64,000 nucleotides of DNA from CAIMUS01 sp046347625 (GCA_046347625.1 JAXMFU010000001.1:868001-932000), one strand, 5' to 3'; shown: positions 40,911 to 49,865, counted from the first letter of the stretch. The notes: a model not told the origin generated them from the letters alone. A program made the numbers and translations.

Positions 40911-43763
40911 ATGACCGCGGGGTCGGAACAAGCACTGCACCTCCATCTCTTCTTGTCCTCACCGGGCGACGTGACCGACGAACGCACACTGGCCAAAGAG
41001 GTCATCGAACGTATCCAAAGCGAACGCGCCCATCGCGAGCGATTACGGCTGGAAATTGTCGCCTGGGACAAGCCGGGCGCAGGTACGGCGATGCCGGCCC
41101 ATCTGGAACCGCAGGAAGCGTTGGAACGGGGTCTGCGGAATCCTTCCGCCTGCGAGATCGTCATTGTCATTTTCGGCTATCGCATGGGTACGCCTCTGTC
41201 GGAGAAGCATCTCAAGCCGAATGGCGAGCGCTATTGGTCGGGCACGGAATATGAATTTCTGGATGCCTTGAATGCCGCTCGGCAACAAGGAATTCCCGAC
41301 GTGCTGGTTTACCGCAAGCAAGGCGCGCCCAATGTCAATTTAGATGATCCTGAGATCAAGGAAAAACAGGCACAATGGCAACGGGTGAAAGATTTCTTTG
41401 CTGCTTTCAGGAATCCCGATGGCTCATTCGGCAGCTATTACAAGACCTACGAAAAGCCATCACACTTCAAGGAAATGTTGGATGAGGACCTTCGGGATAT
41501 CGTTGCCCGCTATCTGGAAAAGCAGACCCCCTCTGTCGATATACCGCCTTCTATTGAAGAACCGATTGAAGAACCGGTCTGGCATGAGTCTCCCTATCCG
41601 GGGCTGCGCGCTTTCAGAACGGACGAAGCGCCTATTTTCTTCGGTCGAGACCGGGAAACGGACGAATTGGTGGAAAAACTGAGCGATCCGCGTAACCGTC
41701 TGATTGTCGTCGTGGGCGCTTCGGGTTCCGGTAAGTCATCGCTGGTGGCGGCGGGCTTGCTGCCACGTTTGCAGAAGAATGCCATACCGGGAAGCCAGGA
41801 CTGGATTCTGGATATGCGGTTCACGCCCGGCGAAGTGGGCGATAATGCACTGGTGGCACTGGCTACCAAGTTGACGCCGAAATTGGAGAAGCAAAATAAA
41901 CCGCCTCGGGAACTGGCGGATGAACTGGCGACCAATCCCGAAAAATTCGGTGAACTGGTCGGGCTATTGCTGAAAGATCGACCTGATTGGGCGGAATTGC
42001 TGCTGTTCATCGATCAGTTCGAGGAACTGTTCACCCTGGTGCATTCCGATCGGCAAGGACCGTTTATCAAGCTGCTGGCCGCGGTGGTGAAAATGCCAAG
42101 GGTACGCATCGTGGCGACGCTGCGGGCGGACTTTTTCGAGGCCAATGTGCAGTGGCCCGAACTGGCGGAACTGCTGCGCGACGCCACTTTCCCGCTGGCG
42201 GCTCCCGTTGCTCTGGATGAGATGATCACCGGACCGGCGAAGCGGGCCGGGCTGACTTTCGAGAAGGGACTGGTGGAGCGGATTCGGCAGGACACCGGCG
42301 CGGAACCCGGCGCACTGGCCTTGATGGCCTGTGCGCTGGCCGAGCTGTATGACAGGCGCAGTGATGGAACGCTGACGCAGGCGGCTTATGAGAACTTTGA
42401 CGGCGTGCATGGCGTGATCCGCAAACGGGCGGGTGAGACCTACGAGAAATTGGATGACGGCGCCAAGGCGTCTTTCGACCGGGTTTTCAATGCCCTGGTG
42501 GAAGTGGACCCGGCCAGCGGCACTCCCACGCGCAAGCGGGCGCGGCGCAGTGATTTCGAGACAGCGCCGGCGGCCTTGAAATTTATCGATGCCTTTACCC
42601 AGGCTCGTCTGCTGGTCTGTAGCGAGGACGTGGTGGAGGTGGCCCATGAGAAGCTGTTCACCGCCTGGAAGGTACTGAGCGATTGGATCGAGGCTCACCG
42701 TGAGCAGCTTAAGGCGGGGCAAGATTTGGAGGAAGCGGCGCAGGAGTGGCAGGCCATCGGTAAGCCCTGGTCGGGATTGGCTTCGGGCGCAAGGCTCAAG
42801 CGTTACCGTCAGGCTATCAGTCCTTCCGCTCTGGCCGACAAATTTCTGCGCGCCAGCCAGCGACGCTTGTGGATTCAGCGGGGTCTGGCGGGTTTCGCTA
42901 CTTCGCTGGCTTTGGCGGTCCTCGTCGGAGCCGTCTGGCTTTATGCCAATGGTCTGACCATGAAGCATGGAACCTCAGTGCTGCTCGCCGCAGTGGGTCT
43001 CTACCATTTCGATGAGCCGGAGATGGTCGAGATTCCGGTGGGTGAGTTCTGGATGGGGTCGGGTGATGATGATAAGGAAGCGTCCGGTGGTGAGAAACCT
43101 CGTCATAAGGTGACCATCACGAAGCCTTTTGCCATCGGTAAATACGAAGTCACTTTCGACGAGTACAACCAGTTTGCCTATGCCACGGGACGGCCACTGC
43201 CTTCCGATTACACCATAGGCCAAGTCCAGGAGTGGGGGCGGCGTCCGGTGGTTAATGTTTCCTGGCTCGATGCCGTGGCCTATGCGGAGTGGCTCTCCAG
43301 GATGACCGGTAAGCCTTACCGACTGCCGACGGAAGCGGAGTGGGAGTATGCGGCGCGGGGGGGTAGTAAATCTTCGCGGTTTTGGGGCGATGATCCTAAT
43401 CAAGCCTGCCAGTATGCCAATGTAGCAGATAAGAGCTTCCGCCAGGCGGGTTTTAGTGGTGAGATTTTTGATTGTGACGATGGTCAGCCTATCGCGGCTG
43501 AGGTGGGTTCCTTCAAGGCTAATCGCTTTGGTTTGTATGACATGCTGGGCAATGTTTGGGAATGGGTGCGGGATGCCTGGCATGACAATTATGAAGGTGC
43601 TCCTGTCGACGGTTCAGTCTGGGAGGGAGAGCAGGGCGGTCCCCGGGTGGTGCGGGGCGGCTCGTGGGGCTCCGGGCCGCGCGGGGTGCGCGGGGCTGCG
43701 CGCGGCAGGTACGGGCCGCGCGTGCGGCTCAACGCCCTGGGCTTTCGCCTGGCCAGGACCTAA
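40911..43763 (+). CDS. DUF4062-STAND NTPase-FGE-sulfatase fusion, predicted conflict-system sensor with DGR-like tail
   Basis: A 950-residue multidomain protein. Residues about 8-200 are DUF4062 (LHLFLSSPGDVTDERTLAKE, IVIVIFGYRMGTPL, WSGTEYEFLDAL), a TIR-like effector domain. Residues about 230-640 are a STAND-type P-loop ATPase: YPGLRAFRTDEAPIFFGRD, Walker A GASGSGKSSL at 269, Walker B LLLFIDQFEELF near 363. One membrane helix lies about 655-683. Residues about 700-950 are an FGE-sulfatase/C-type-lectin fold (IPVGEFWMGSGDD, LPTEAEWEYAARGG, GLYDMLGNVWEWVRD). The last 40 residues are GC-rich and altered at the usual Asn positions. The layout fits DGR-diversified sensors of ternary conflict systems. 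The FGE domain is probably a binding module; whether it has the catalytic Cys pair was not settled. Confidence 0.88.
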   Translation: MTAGSEQALHLHLFLSSPGDVTDERTLAKEVIERIQSERAHRERLRLEIVAWDKPGAGTAMPAHLEPQEALERGLRNPSACEIVIVIFGYRMGTPLSEKHLKPNGERYWSGTEYEFLDALNAARQQGIPDVLVYRKQGAPNVNLDDPEIKEKQAQWQRVKDFFAAFRNPDGSFGSYYKTYEKPSHFKEMLDEDLRDIVARYLEKQTPSVDIPPSIEEPIEEPVWHESPYPGLRAFRTDEAPIFFGRDRETDELVEKLSDPRNRLIVVVGASGSGKSSLVAAGLLPRLQKNAIPGSQDWILDMRFTPGEVGDNALVALATKLTPKLEKQNKPPRELADELATNPEKFGELVGLLLKDRPDWAELLLFIDQFEELFTLVHSDRQGPFIKLLAAVVKMPRVRIVATLRADFFEANVQWPELAELLRDATFPLAAPVALDEMITGPAKRAGLTFEKGLVERIRQDTGAEPGALALMACALAELYDRRSDGTLTQAAYENFDGVHGVIRKRAGETYEKLDDGAKASFDRVFNALVEVDPASGTPTRKRARRSDFETAPAALKFIDAFTQARLLVCSEDVVEVAHEKLFTAWKVLSDWIEAHREQLKAGQDLEEAAQEWQAIGKPWSGLASGARLKRYRQAISPSALADKFLRASQRRLWIQRGLAGFATSLALAVLVGAVWLYANGLTMKHGTSVLLAAVGLYHFDEPEMVEIPVGEFWMGSGDDDKEASGGEKPRHKVTITKPFAIGKYEVTFDEYNQFAYATGRPLPSDYTIGQVQEWGRRPVVNVSWLDAVAYAEWLSRMTGKPYRLPTEAEWEYAARGGSKSSRFWGDDPNQACQYANVADKSFRQAGFSGEIFDCDDGQPIAAEVGSFKANRFGLYDMLGNVWEWVRDAWHDNYEGAPVDGSVWEGEQGGPRVVRGGSWGSGPRGVRGAARGRYGPRVRLNALGFRLART
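43644..43763 (+). other. Putative DGR variable region of the STAND-FGE protein
   Basis: The segment reads RVVRGGSWGSGPRGVRGAAR, then GRYGPRVRLNALGFRLART. Typical DGR template peptides of this type have Asn where this has G, S, G, G, G, A, G, Y, G, V, L, N and A. GC jumps to about 80% here from about 52% just upstream, so the tail looks copied in. Several of the altered codons end in G, which simple AAC/AAT templates would not give, so recent mutagenesis is less certain than for VR-A/B. Confidence 0.5.
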
Positions 43764-43790
43764 CCCTTTGCTCTTTGGCCTCTTTAAAAA

Positions 43791-43896
43791 ATCTGAACCG
43801 CAGATTGACGCTGATTATTGGATTACGCAGATCGAGTTATCGAAGCTACTGCTTCATCTGTGAAATCCTTTCATCTGTGTTAATCTGTGGTTCAGA
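43791..43896. repeat. Inverted repeat of the CTGAACCGCAGATT type
   Basis: CTGAACCGCAGATTGACGCT at 43793 faces GTTAATCTGTGGTTCAG ending at 43896, with GCAGAT/ATCTGT repeats between. It follows the STAND-FGE gene and may terminate it. Confidence 0.7.
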
Positions 43897-43914
43897 CGTT
43901 TGTAAACCATCAGC

Positions 43915-44113
43915 GGAGACCGCAACGGACGTTTTAGCCGAGAGCCTGAACTCGAAACTACGTACCTGGAAGCCGGAAGTGGCCGAGCAGGTACGCCGGC
44001 GAGTGGCGGAAATCATCGAGCTTGCTGATCAGGATGCATTGGACGTCATGCGCTCGCGCACTGTCGAACAAGAAATTTTAGATTTATTGGATGAACCCGC
44101 AGTGAATTCGTAG
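43915..44113 (+). other. Coding remnant without start codon
   Basis: The frame ending at 44113 reads VLAESLNSKLRTWKPEVAEQ then VRRRVAEIIELADQDALDVM and RTVEQEILDLLDEP. It has protein-like codon use and helix periodicity but no usable start, as the frame upstream is repeat DNA. It is probably the 3' end of a small gene, perhaps an antitoxin, that lost its 5' part. Confidence 0.4.
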
Positions 44114-44155
44114 GCCGGAATAAGCGCAGCTTGCGAAGCGTTTCCGGGGCTTCCG
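44111..44155. repeat. Dispersed repeat, family C (single arm)
   Basis: GTAGGCCGGAATAAGCGCAG then CTTGCGAAGCGTTTCCGGGG. It lies just before the ribosome site of the next antitoxin gene. Confidence 0.8.
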
Positions 44156-44178
44156 GGCTTTTATTTCAGGAGAAACCC

Positions 44179-44415
44179 ATGCAGGCTATACACCGCATCG
44201 AACGTATCATCGGACGGCAGTTAATCCTCAATCTGCCCGCCTCATTGGAGGGGAAGCAAGTCGAAGTCATTGTGCGGGAACTGACGAGTGAAAGTGAGGC
44301 TCCTTTAATGCATGGCCGTCGCCGGAGTCCGCCACCTGCCCTCGCTGGAAAAATGGTGCTTAACGATGATTTGATTGCCCCGGCGGTACCAGAGACAGAG
44401 TGGGAAGCCTATTAG
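44179..44415 (+). CDS. VapB-like antitoxin (DUF2281/AbrB type)
   Basis: A 78-residue protein: IERIIGRQLILNLPASLEGK followed by VEVIVRELTS, a short swapped-hairpin-like DNA-binding part similar to DUF2281. The C-terminal tail (LAGKMVLNDDLIAPAVPETE) matches tails that bind PIN toxins. AGGAG precedes the ATG at 44179. The toxin ATG is 2 bp after its stop. Confidence 0.8.
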   Translation: MQAIHRIERIIGRQLILNLPASLEGKQVEVIVRELTSESEAPLMHGRRRSPPPALAGKMVLNDDLIAPAVPETEWEAY

Positions 44416-44417
44416 TC

Positions 44418-44807
44418 ATGGTGCTTGATACCCATATCTGGCTCCGATGGCTGGCTGTCGGCAGTCAACCACTGCCGCCTGTAACAGTTGAGCATATTGA
44501 GCAAGCTGAAACCATTGTAATTTCAGCGATTTCCATTTGGGAAGCGGCACAGTTGCACAAACGCGGACGGATTAGTTTGGGAATGGATTGGGCGGAATGG
44601 TTATCGCTTGCAGTTGCCGGCGCGAATGTTATGGTTCTACCGATTACAGAGACAATTGCGGCACGGGCGGCTTTCTTGCCGGAGCACCATCGTGATCCTG
44701 CCGACCGCCTCATCATTGCAACGGCGGTGGAATACAAGCTACCTTTACTGAGTTTCGATGAACAGTTTGCCTCTTACCGAGAGCTTGATGGCCTGTTGAT
44801 TAAGTGA
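44418..44807 (+). CDS. vapC: VapC-family PIN-domain toxin
   Basis: A 129-residue PIN domain of the DUF5615/VapC 'LDTHIWLRW' type: D in MVLDTHIWLRW, E in ISAISIWEAAQL, D in HRDPADRLIIATA, and SFDEQFASY at the end. It is a predicted RNase. The ATG at 44418 puts the start at the motif as in homologues; a GTG at 44400 would add six residues. It forms a pair with the preceding antitoxin. Confidence 0.9.
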   Translation: MVLDTHIWLRWLAVGSQPLPPVTVEHIEQAETIVISAISIWEAAQLHKRGRISLGMDWAEWLSLAVAGANVMVLPITETIAARAAFLPEHHRDPADRLIIATAVEYKLPLLSFDEQFASYRELDGLLIK

Positions 44808-45010
44808 GCGCTGGATAGTCGTAGATACCATGAGAAAGTCCAGCGGTATAACTGGACCGCAGGCGGTATACGGGGGTCGGTTTCAGATCGACCCGGATAG
44901 AAGGTGGGTTCCAGTTGCCGAGGGTGGCCCATCCCGGCCTGGCGCGAGGATGGCACCGAGGACAGGCGCCAGACCGAAATGGGCCACACTGGACGGACTT
45001 CCTCATAGAA

Positions 45011-45100
45011 GGCCGGAATAAGCGCAGCTTGCGGAGCGTTTCCGGCGCTTTGGAGCATGCCGGAAACGGCCCCGTTGGGGCCTTATTCCGGCCTACGAAT
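45011..45100. repeat. Dispersed repeat, family C (two-armed)
   Basis: GAAGGCCGGAATAAGCGCAG to GGCCTTATTCCGGCCTACG, the two arms forming an approximately 90-bp hairpin. The 200 bp to the left (44808-45010) hold no gene. Confidence 0.85.
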
Positions 45101-45105
45101 ACCGT

Positions 45106-45579
45106 TTAACTCGGAATATGAACCTTAGCCGGAAAATCAGGAACTAGCTTGGATTTTTCAATCCTGCCTTTATCATTGAAGAAAACTACTTCTCCATTTT
45201 CATTGCAGACCCAAAATTCCTCAGCACCCGCTAAAACGTAGAGTTCTTGTTTTTCTTCAATCTCTTCACGGGTATTACTTGAGGACAACACCTCGATACA
45301 GATTTCCGGCGCAATCGAACATTCGGCTTCAGGCGCTATCAATTTAAATCGTTCTTCCGAACACCAGGCGATATCCGCCACCTTGGTGCCTTTTTGGGTT
45401 TTAATAGCGCATTCCGGCAGCACAACGCCTTTTTCCGGTAACAAGCGCGCGATTTTTCCCTGAAAAGCGGAATGATAAACCTTGACTGGAGACATTAAAA
45501 TCTGTCCCTTCTCATTGAGTTCGATCTTAAAAGGCAGGTTCTGTAAACTCGGATGTTCACAAACTTCTTTCCATTCCAT
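45106..45579 (-). CDS. Uma2-family endonuclease-like protein (DUF820)
   Basis: A 157-residue restriction-endonuclease-fold protein. The core has KVADIAWCSEERF (the D of the PD-ExK site), IAPEICIEVLSSSNTREEIE (the E-x-S motif typical of Uma2) and KQELYVLAGAEEFWVCNENG. These proteins are plentiful in genomes rich in mobile DNA and their targets are unknown. GC is lower than neighbours. It is a single gene between repeat clusters. Confidence 0.9.
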   Translation of the reverse strand: MEWKEVCEHPSLQNLPFKIELNEKGQILMSPVKVYHSAFQGKIARLLPEKGVVLPECAIKTQKGTKVADIAWCSEERFKLIAPEAECSIAPEICIEVLSSSNTREEIEEKQELYVLAGAEEFWVCNENGEVVFFNDKGRIEKSKLVPDFPAKVHIPS

Positions 45580-45626
45580 TTGCCGGTCCTCTAAAGATTA
45601 CAAGAGCGCAGGGCTAAATCCGCACG

Positions 45627-45839
45627 GTCGAACCACCCCGGCGCTATGCGCCACCCCTCCTTAGCCAAGGAGGGGAATTCAGTATTGTAGGGTGGGCAGC
45701 TTGTCTGCCCACCAATCCGGTATCCGAGGCAGCGTGGGCAGGCAAGCTGCCCACCCTACAAAAATTCGAACTGGAGTTTACTTGCCAAACAAAAAGTATC
45801 CCAGACAGCTACAAAAATTCGAACTGGAGTTTACTTGCC
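45627..45839. repeat. Repeat cluster: family H, family D, and a duplicated mnmE 3' end
   Basis: 45627-45677 is family H (GGTCGAACCACCCCGGCGC to CCTTAGCCAAGGAGGGGAA). 45688-45762 is family D (GTAGGGTGGGCAGCTTGTCT to GCAAGCTGCCCACCCTACA). Then ACAAAAATTCGAACTGGAGT plus TTACTTGCC occurs twice, at about 45760 and 45812. The second copy contains the mnmE stop codon. Confidence 0.88.
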
Positions 45840-47177
45840 GATACAGAAAGACGCAAAGATTCGTCCCAATAAATCCTCGCTGGTGAATTCTCCGGTAATT
45901 TCTCCCAGGGCAACCTGCGCCAGGCGCAGTTCCTCCGCCACCAGTTCGACGGCGCGAGCCACTTCCAGTTGATAGCGCGCCCGCTGCAGCGATTCAGCCG
46001 CCCGTTCGATCGCATCCAGATGGCGACGGCGGGCCATGAAGCCCCCTTCGGCGGCACCCTGATAGCCCATACAGGCTTTAAGATGCCGACGCAGGGCGTC
46101 CACGCCGTCTCCGGTCTTGGCCGATAACAGGATCTCCTCGCCCCATTCTCCTGGCCGCGGGCCGGCTTTTCCGCCGGTCAGATCGATCTTATTGAAAATG
46201 ACCGTCACCGCCGTGCCCGCAGGCAATTGCTCCCGCAGTTTCCGATCCTCATCGGTGACACCGTAGCGATCGTCCACTACCAGCAAAATCCGATCGGCGC
46301 TCTGAATTTCGTTCCAGGCTCGGCGAATACCCTCCAGTTCCACGATATCGGTGCTCTCGCGCAGACCGGCGGTATCGATCACATGCAGCGGCATGCCGTC
46401 GATACTGATGGCCTCGCGCAGCACATCGCGAGTGGTGCCCGGAATAGCGGTCACGATGGCTGCCTCGCGCCCGGCCAACCGGTTCAGCAGGCTGGACTTG
46501 CCGGCATTCGGACGACCGGCAATCACGACCGTCATGCCGTCGCGCAGCAATCTGCCCTGAGTGGCGGCGGCACGTAAGGAAGACAGGCGTTCATCCAATC
46601 CGGCCAAGCGCTCGGCGATATGACCGGCACCGAGCAACTCGATATCCTCGTCGGGAAAATCGATGGCCGCCTCGACATACAGCCGCAAGTCGATCAGCGC
46701 CTCCACCAGTTCCTGTACCCGCGCCGAAAATTCCCCTTGCAGGGAACGCATGGCGGCGCGGGCGGCGGCGGCGGTATCGCTGGCAATCAGATCGGCCACG
46801 GCCTCGGCCTGAGCCAGATCCAATTTATCGTTAAGAAAGGCGCGCTCGGAAAATTCACCGGGTCGCGCCGGGCGGGCGCCGAGTTCCAGCACCCGTGCCA
46901 GCAATAAATCCATGACCACGGGGCCGCCATGACCATGCAATTCCAACACGTCCTCGCCGGTGAAGGACTGCGGCGCAGGAAAATACAGTGCAATCCCGGC
47001 GTCGATCACCTGTCCCGTCACATCGCGAAACCGCCGCAGGCTGGCGTGACGCGGCGGCGGCAGACCGCCGATCAGCCCCTGGGCGACAGCACCGCAGCCG
47101 GGACCGGAGACACGGACGATACCCACGCCGCCACGGCCCGGCGGCGTGGCAATGGCGGCAATGGTGGCGGTGCTCAT
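45831..47177 (-). CDS. mnmE: tRNA modification GTPase MnmE
   Basis: A 448-residue GTPase that with MnmG installs the (carboxymethyl)aminomethyl group on U34 of several tRNAs. The N-terminal folate-binding domain starts TIAAIATPPGRGGVGIVRVS. The GTPase has G1 IAGRPNAGKSSLLNRL near 222, G3 IDTAGLRE near 268 and G4 FNKIDLT near 330. The C-terminus is the required CIGK. It is the last gene of the rpmH operon. Its 3' end is duplicated as a short direct repeat. Confidence 0.97.
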   Translation of the reverse strand: MSTATIAAIATPPGRGGVGIVRVSGPGCGAVAQGLIGGLPPPRHASLRRFRDVTGQVIDAGIALYFPAPQSFTGEDVLELHGHGGPVVMDLLLARVLELGARPARPGEFSERAFLNDKLDLAQAEAVADLIASDTAAAARAAMRSLQGEFSARVQELVEALIDLRLYVEAAIDFPDEDIELLGAGHIAERLAGLDERLSSLRAAATQGRLLRDGMTVVIAGRPNAGKSSLLNRLAGREAAIVTAIPGTTRDVLREAISIDGMPLHVIDTAGLRESTDIVELEGIRRAWNEIQSADRILLVVDDRYGVTDEDRKLREQLPAGTAVTVIFNKIDLTGGKAGPRPGEWGEEILLSAKTGDGVDALRRHLKACMGYQGAAEGGFMARRRHLDAIERAAESLQRARYQLEVARAVELVAEELRLAQVALGEITGEFTSEDLLGRIFASFCIGK

Positions 47178-47213
47178 GAGTAATTCCGATGCTTTTAGCC
47201 TTTAGCCTTGGAC

Positions 47214-48875
47214 TTACGTCGCGACGTGCAGCGCTCCCATCCGTTTGGTAATGGCATACTGCTGCGCGATGGACAGAATATTGCTCACCGTCCAGTACAG
47301 CACCAGACCCGCCGGGAACCAGAGGAACATGAAGGTAAAGACAATGGGCAGAATCATCATCATCTTGGCCTGGGTCGGGTCCGCCGGGGGAGGATTCAAC
47401 TTCTGCTGGACCACCATGGTGATCCCCATGATGATCGGCAAAACGTAATACGGGTCTTTGACCGACAGATCATGAATCCAGAACATGAAAGGCGCCTGCC
47501 GCAATTCCACGCTCTCCAATAGCATCCAGTACAGCGCGATGAACACCGGAATCTGCACCGCGATCGGCAGACAGCCGCCCAGCGGATTGATCTTTTCCTT
47601 TTTATAAAGCTCCATCATGGCCTGATTCATACGTTGCTTATCATCGCCGTAGCGTTCCTTCAGGCTGTTAATCTTGGGCGCCAGATTGCGCATCTGTGCC
47701 ATGGAGCGGTAACTGGTTTCGGACAGCTTGAAGAAAACCGCCTTGATCAGGATCGTCAGAATGATAATCGCCCAGCCCCAGTTACCGACCACTTTATGGA
47801 TCATCCTGAGCAGCCAGAACAGCGGTTCGGCGATAATCGTGAGAATGCCGTAGTCCACCGTCAACTGAAGATTCGGCGCCAATTCCGCCAGCACATTCTG
47901 CAACTTGGGACCGGCGTACAGACGGGTGGAAAATTCTCCGCTCGAACCCGGTGCGACGGTTTGCGGCTGTCCCAACATCCCCAGGGCGTAGCGGCCGCCA
48001 TCGATGACATTGCTGTAAAAGAGATCGGTTTGCTCCTGGCCGGGTACCAGGGCGGCAAGGAAGTAATGCTGGATCATCGCCACCCAACCGCCTTTCACCG
48101 TAAGATTCACAGGCTCCTTGGCCATGGTGTCGAAGGAAACCCTCTTATATTTCTCTTCCGGGGTGGAGATTACCCCGCCGGTGTAGGTGTATACACCGCT
48201 GAACATTCCTCCCTGAGAGGGCGGCGGGGTCCGCTGCAATTGCCGGTATTGCCAGCCGCGCCATTCCTGGGGGCTGGCATTGTCGACCCGTTGCTTGAGG
48301 TCGATGACGAAACTGCCGCGCTGGAAGGTATAGCTTTTCGTCACGGTAATCCCGCCCTCGCTCCAGGTCAGCTTAACCTCCAGGCTGTTCTGGCCATCCT
48401 GCAAGCGATACTCGGTCTGCTCGGTGACGAAGCGGGCGTAATGACTGGGTGCGGGATTATTATCGGCTTTCAAGCCGGACTGCACGATGAAGAAGTGAGT
48501 CGCGCTGTCTTCCAGTAACTCGAAGGGTTGCTTGGGCTGCTGCAAGGACTCGGGATAGGTGCGCAAACCCAGCCGGCGCAGATCGCCACCGATCGTGTCG
48601 ATCTCGGCTTCATAGACATCCGTGACCACCTTGACGCGCTGGCCGCTTTCCACCGGAGCCGTGAGCGTGGGCGCGGCGGCACTAGGCACCTGGTTGGGTA
48701 TATCCTGGGCCGGCGCACCGGGCGCAGGGGCGGTGGTCTCACCTTGGATCGTGGCTGCGGGCACAGGGGCCTTGGGAGGAGGATGCTTTTGTGCCTGGAA
48801 TTGCAGCCAGTTCTCCCACAGCAGAAACAGGATGAACAGCAGGGCAAGGAGAGGGAACAGGCGTTGATTATCCAT
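47214..48875 (-). CDS. yidC: Membrane protein insertase YidC
   Basis: A 553-residue insertase. Residues 6-21 are the first membrane helix, followed by a large periplasmic domain (about 45-345, with a Pro/Ala-rich opening). The conserved insertase core has five helices from about 360, including GWAIIILTILIKAVFFKLSE, the charged loop KINSLKERYGDDKQRMNQAM and NPLGGCLPIAVQIPVFIALY. It overlaps yidD by 1 bp. The length and order match the gammaproteobacterial operon. Confidence 0.97.
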   Translation of the reverse strand: MDNQRLFPLLALLFILFLLWENWLQFQAQKHPPPKAPVPAATIQGETTAPAPGAPAQDIPNQVPSAAAPTLTAPVESGQRVKVVTDVYEAEIDTIGGDLRRLGLRTYPESLQQPKQPFELLEDSATHFFIVQSGLKADNNPAPSHYARFVTEQTEYRLQDGQNSLEVKLTWSEGGITVTKSYTFQRGSFVIDLKQRVDNASPQEWRGWQYRQLQRTPPPSQGGMFSGVYTYTGGVISTPEEKYKRVSFDTMAKEPVNLTVKGGWVAMIQHYFLAALVPGQEQTDLFYSNVIDGGRYALGMLGQPQTVAPGSSGEFSTRLYAGPKLQNVLAELAPNLQLTVDYGILTIIAEPLFWLLRMIHKVVGNWGWAIIILTILIKAVFFKLSETSYRSMAQMRNLAPKINSLKERYGDDKQRMNQAMMELYKKEKINPLGGCLPIAVQIPVFIALYWMLLESVELRQAPFMFWIHDLSVKDPYYVLPIIMGITMVVQQKLNPPPADPTQAKMMMILPIVFTFMFLWFPAGLVLYWTVSNILSIAQQYAITKRMGALHVAT

Positions 48876-49105
48876 CAGTGGGGTTTCTTATCAGGTTCTG
48901 GAACAGGATCGATCCCGCCGGGATGCCAGGGATGACAGCGCAACAGCCGCCTGACGGCAAGCAGGCTGCCGCGCCAGGGGCCATGACGCTCGATGGCTTC
49001 CACGGCGTAATGGGAGCAACTGGGATAAAACCGGCAGTGATTGCCGAGCAATGGACTTAACACCAGTTGATACGCTCGAAGCAACAGAATCAGGCATTGA
49101 CGCAT
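48875..49105 (-). CDS. yidD: Membrane protein insertion factor YidD
   Basis: A 76-residue protein of the YidD (DUF37) family that helps YidC. LRAYQLVLSPLLGNHCRFYP and SCSHYAVEAIERHGPWRGSL carry the three conserved Cys. It sits in its usual place between rnpA and yidC and overlaps rnpA by 16 bp. Confidence 0.95.
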   Translation of the reverse strand: MRQCLILLLRAYQLVLSPLLGNHCRFYPSCSHYAVEAIERHGPWRGSLLAVRRLLRCHPWHPGGIDPVPEPDKKPH

Positions 49106-49449
49106 CGCCGTCTAAGCCTACTCCAATGTTTTTGCAGCGAGGTGAAGAGTACCTCGTTGGCTTGCATGCCTACCTTCGGCTGGCCGATGACCACAAGATC
49201 GAGGCCACCCAACAGTTGCTGATGATGCCGAAAACTTTCGCGAATAATGCGCTTGATCCGATTGCGAACCACGGCGGCAGGGGCGGACTTGCGGGAGATG
49301 GCCAAACCGAGGCGGGGGAAACCCAGGGTATTGGGTCGAGCGAGTACCGTGAAGTACGGATCTCCGGACTTTATCGGCTGCGCGAAGACATAGTTAAAGT
49401 CAGCCTTGTTACTCAGTCTGGCGCGCCGTGAAAAGCGCGCACTGTCCAC
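49090..49449 (-). CDS. rnpA: Ribonuclease P protein component
   Basis: A 119-residue basic protein that binds the RNase P RNA for tRNA 5' processing. The signature RLGLAISRKSAPAAVVRNRI plus KRIIRESFR is the RNR motif; FSRRARLSNKADFNYVF is the family N-terminus. The start is GTG at 49449, 1 bp after the rpmH stop. Confidence 0.94.
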   Translation of the reverse strand: MDSARFSRRARLSNKADFNYVFAQPIKSGDPYFTVLARPNTLGFPRLGLAISRKSAPAAVVRNRIKRIIRESFRHHQQLLGGLDLVVIGQPKVGMQANEVLFTSLQKHWSRLRRRCVNA

Positions 49450-49450
49450 C

Positions 49451-49585
49451 TCAAGGAGTCAGACGCGCCCGGCCTTTGGCCCGACGGGCGGCGATGACCC
49501 GGCGCCCCCCTTTCGTGGCCATACGGGCGCGAAAGCCATGGGTACGCTTGCGGTGGATATTACTGGGTTGAAAAGTCCGCTTCAT
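49451..49585 (-). CDS. rpmH: 50S ribosomal protein L34
   Basis: A 44-residue protein: MKRTFQPSNIHRKRTHGFRA then RMATKGGRRVIAARRAKGRA and RLTP, the standard L34 sequence. It is first in the rpmH-rnpA-yidD-yidC-mnmE operon. In many bacteria dnaA lies just upstream in the opposite direction; here the upstream side holds repeats and an ABC transporter gene. Confidence 0.97.
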   Translation of the reverse strand: MKRTFQPSNIHRKRTHGFRARMATKGGRRVIAARRAKGRARLTP

Positions 49586-49735
49586 GATAATGCCTCGGGT
49601 TACCTGGCCGATACCGGCTGTACCGGCTCAAAGACGTTGAAATGTACTGTCTGACCTTCTCTACTGTCAAGACGGATGAGCGTTTTGAAAGCAATTAAAA
49701 GTGATAAGGTAGGTCGGGTTACCGTGAAAATTCTC

Positions 49736-49865
49736 CTGTAGGTCGGGTTAGACGCGCCCGCCGCCCAGTTAGCCAATGGCAGTAATATGGCGGGCGTGTC
49801 GTAACCCGACATGGTGGCCAAGTTTCGTCCCTAGTGGTGCGCTTTTGCCATCGGGTATGACCGGT
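49736..49865. repeat. Dispersed repeat, family B, long form
   Basis: GTAGGTCGGGTTAGACGCGC faces GGGCGTGTCGTAACCCGACA, followed by a tail (GCCAAGTTTCGTCCCTAG to TATGACCGGTTGG) shared with 17600-17660 and 51392-51430. No gene is seen in the remainder of 49586-49947. Confidence 0.85.

Noticed and set aside
41964..42968. Minus-strand frame of 334 codons inside the STAND-FGE gene
   Set aside because: Antisense shadow in GC-rich DNA with Gln/Arg/His bias.
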